From Phycomyces nitens (lineage: Eukaryota; Mucoromycota; Mucoromycetes; Mucorales; Phycomycetaceae), in assembly GCA_022702545.1 (NCBI GenBank), contig JAHRBC010000002.1, positions 6,200,001 to 6,264,000 of the forward strand: a DNA stretch of 64,000 nucleotides, in the 5' to 3' direction. Shown in pieces: positions 62,301 through 64,000 of the stretch. Within the stretch, counting starts at the first letter, position 1. Each line of letters opens with the position of its first letter. The position numbers were made by a program, and so were the translations under genes. Under the pieces are notes generated by a model, which saw only the letters and a program-made list of their open reading frames with translations, did no database searches and had not been told where the DNA came from.

Positions 62301-64000
62301 TCTTTTAGAACGGTGAGCGTTACTTTAACTTTGTTAGAGAATGGACACAAAGTTACCTCTGTCAAAAGCACAGTGTACAGAGCGCACTTATTCTTTTCCG
62401 GACACTTTTTTATACTTCTTGGATCCTTTCTTGAATGACCCTCATCAAAGATTGACACTAGGTTGAAACAGTGTTACTAGCAAATTGAAAACATGCCCAC
62501 AAAATGGTCAGGGGGGTATAAAGTGTAAACAAAGCAGCCGATTCTGCAAATGAGCCATCCAGCCAAACTCCATTTTTTAACAAATGCTTTTATCCCCCTA
62601 ACTAGCAGGCTAACGCTATGATTTTATTGCTGAAATGGATTTCTTAGACGTTTGAAAATATTTGAGTCTCTTCATGATTTTATAATGGCCAACTAGAAAG
62701 CTATTTTACTCACTATTTAATCTTGAAACCATAATCCCAATCCCAGATTAACATCCAACATAATAGAGCCAGAAGGATGGGGCTATACCAGAGTTTTAGC
62801 CCTTAAATATATCCAGTTTAAACATACAAGGACAAGAAATGCTATATCGCATGAAACATAACGAATTTTCGGTTATTGTAGAGTGTACCATCAATCAACT
62901 TAAAGTGCGCTTGTAAAGGACTGAGCATTCGGCTTTTCTCAAAAGACAATAATACATATACACCAGAGTGAATATCTTTAGGAAAAGTGCGGTTTACTTT
63001 GTGCTATTATATACTAGAATGGCAGAGCGCATATTCTGGGTGCCTGTAGATACACATGCTTGAAAAATAAATTCTCAAACACCCCAGTGATAAACCTAAT
63101 ATATATATATACACTTGACATTAAATAGCAGTCGGTATGACCATACTAGACGCTCTCACTACTCTCATCCACCATCCTCATAATTAGAAACATTCTTGTA
63201 TAATAGCAGAATATAATGTTTTAAAAAATACCCAAAAAAAATGATATCCAGGTTGCGATTCATTATAACAAATGGTCCAACCCCTCCTAAAAAAATACAC
63301 CCCAAGACCATAATAGAGCCTCAATTTTCTTGTATTGTTTAATGGTACAAGGGGTTGTTGCGGGCAGTATGGTTCCGTATCTGCGGATGCATGCAATCTT
63401 CATTCCGTCTATGTTAAGCCTCATTATGATTTATTTCTTAAATATCAAAGGGTTTGAAAAAACAAAAACAAAAAAAGTCTGTGGGATGAGCATCTTGTAC
63501 TTTGGACATGCTGTCAACGATGCCGATTGAATTCAAGAGATTGAGAAAAGCAAAGTGTAAATGTTAGAATGAGTAATAGTAATAGTCGCGAATAATACGT
63601 TGAAAGCTTTGAATAGGTACCCAGCACAAATAGTTAGAGAGAGTGAGAGAGTGAGTGAGTGAGTGAGTCAGTAGTTAAGGTTTCTTAGTTGGAGATACAA
63701 ATAATTATTTATAGTATTTATAGGTTTCTACAGGCAAAAATACATGGCGTCTATTTACTAATAATGTCATAGTTGGTCTATACATGAGAATAAGTTTATT
63801 TGGGAACCAAAGCAATACAAGACATCTGGAATGAAGCAGGCCTTGGAATGTATATTGTTGTATTTCGATTATATAAAGATGTCCAGCCATTTATTAAATA
63901 TTTGGACATATACAAGATATATTGTGTGTTAGTGTGTCAGATATTTATAAATTAGTTATCCGCCTATATGTGTCATATCTATTTGCACCATCGATTTGCA
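59389..64000. repeat. Macrosatellite unit 6, cut by the window end
   Basis: The first 4612 bases of a sixth unit. The window ends inside the 167-bp duplication region, so the array continues beyond it. Confidence 0.97.

Noticed and set aside
63900..64000. Telomere-associated repeat array ending in telomeric repeats
   Set aside because: No TTAGGG-type tract appears anywhere in the window, so subtelomeric location remains only a possibility.

Overview
The window looks like nuclear DNA of an early-diverging (non-Dikarya) fungus, most likely Mucoromycota. Reasons: AT-rich DNA, many short introns (about 46-100 nt, GTAAGT-type donors), a fungal polyphosphate polymerase subunit (VTC4), the fungal form of pyruvate dehydrogenase protein X, and a homologue of animal C9orf72, which I do not know from Dikarya. 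The organism call is an inference from gene content.

Region 1 (1-20.9 kb) is a compact gene block. In order: an unannotatable AT-rich stretch (1-2448); a seven-exon C9orf72-like DENN gene (+, 2449-4876); VTC4 (-, 5234-7445); an unrecognised 917-residue low-complexity protein (-, 8541-11488); the TRAPP subunit TRAPPC11 in 17 exons (-, 11660-16538); PDCD5 (+, 16782-17497), sharing a 243-bp divergent promoter with TRAPPC11; a ZRANB2-like SR/zinc-finger splicing protein (-, 17772-18582); and PDX1/E3-binding protein (-, 19139-20909). I rebuilt exon structures by hand from reading frame, splice signals and remembered family conservation. C9orf72 and TRAPPC11 both act in membrane traffic and autophagy, but nothing shows they are co-regulated. 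Two introns (in C9orf72 and PDCD5) need GC-AG splicing to keep the family-conserved frame, and one in ZRANB2 may.

Region 2 (21-33.5 kb) is a gene-poor, transposon-scarred stretch. It holds a segmental duplication of about 1.9 kb carrying two acyl-protein thioesterase genes (24144-24918 and 27701-28475), both with an intact catalytic triad. A decayed Tc1/mariner transposase lies between them. The second copy was interrupted by a 1336-bp Tc1-like element (28821-30156), and the first copy preserves the empty TA target site. A 303-bp MITE with TIRs of about 45 bp sits at the edge of the second copy. Three perfect short hairpins cluster at 31875-32019.

Region 3 (33,542 to the window end) is a head-to-tail macrosatellite: five complete units of 5167-5172 bp and a partial sixth, nearly identical, continuing past the window. 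The unit has no gene I recognise. It has internal architecture: a block of about 600 nt almost free of C on the + strand, a GC-rich island made of a 137-bp direct repeat, an ACAGTCY heptamer tract, a 115-codon open frame, a 167-bp tandem duplication, and two old diverged copies of one segment that still show protein-level similarity on the minus strand. This array is the least explained feature here; the C9orf72 homologue is the most notable gene.
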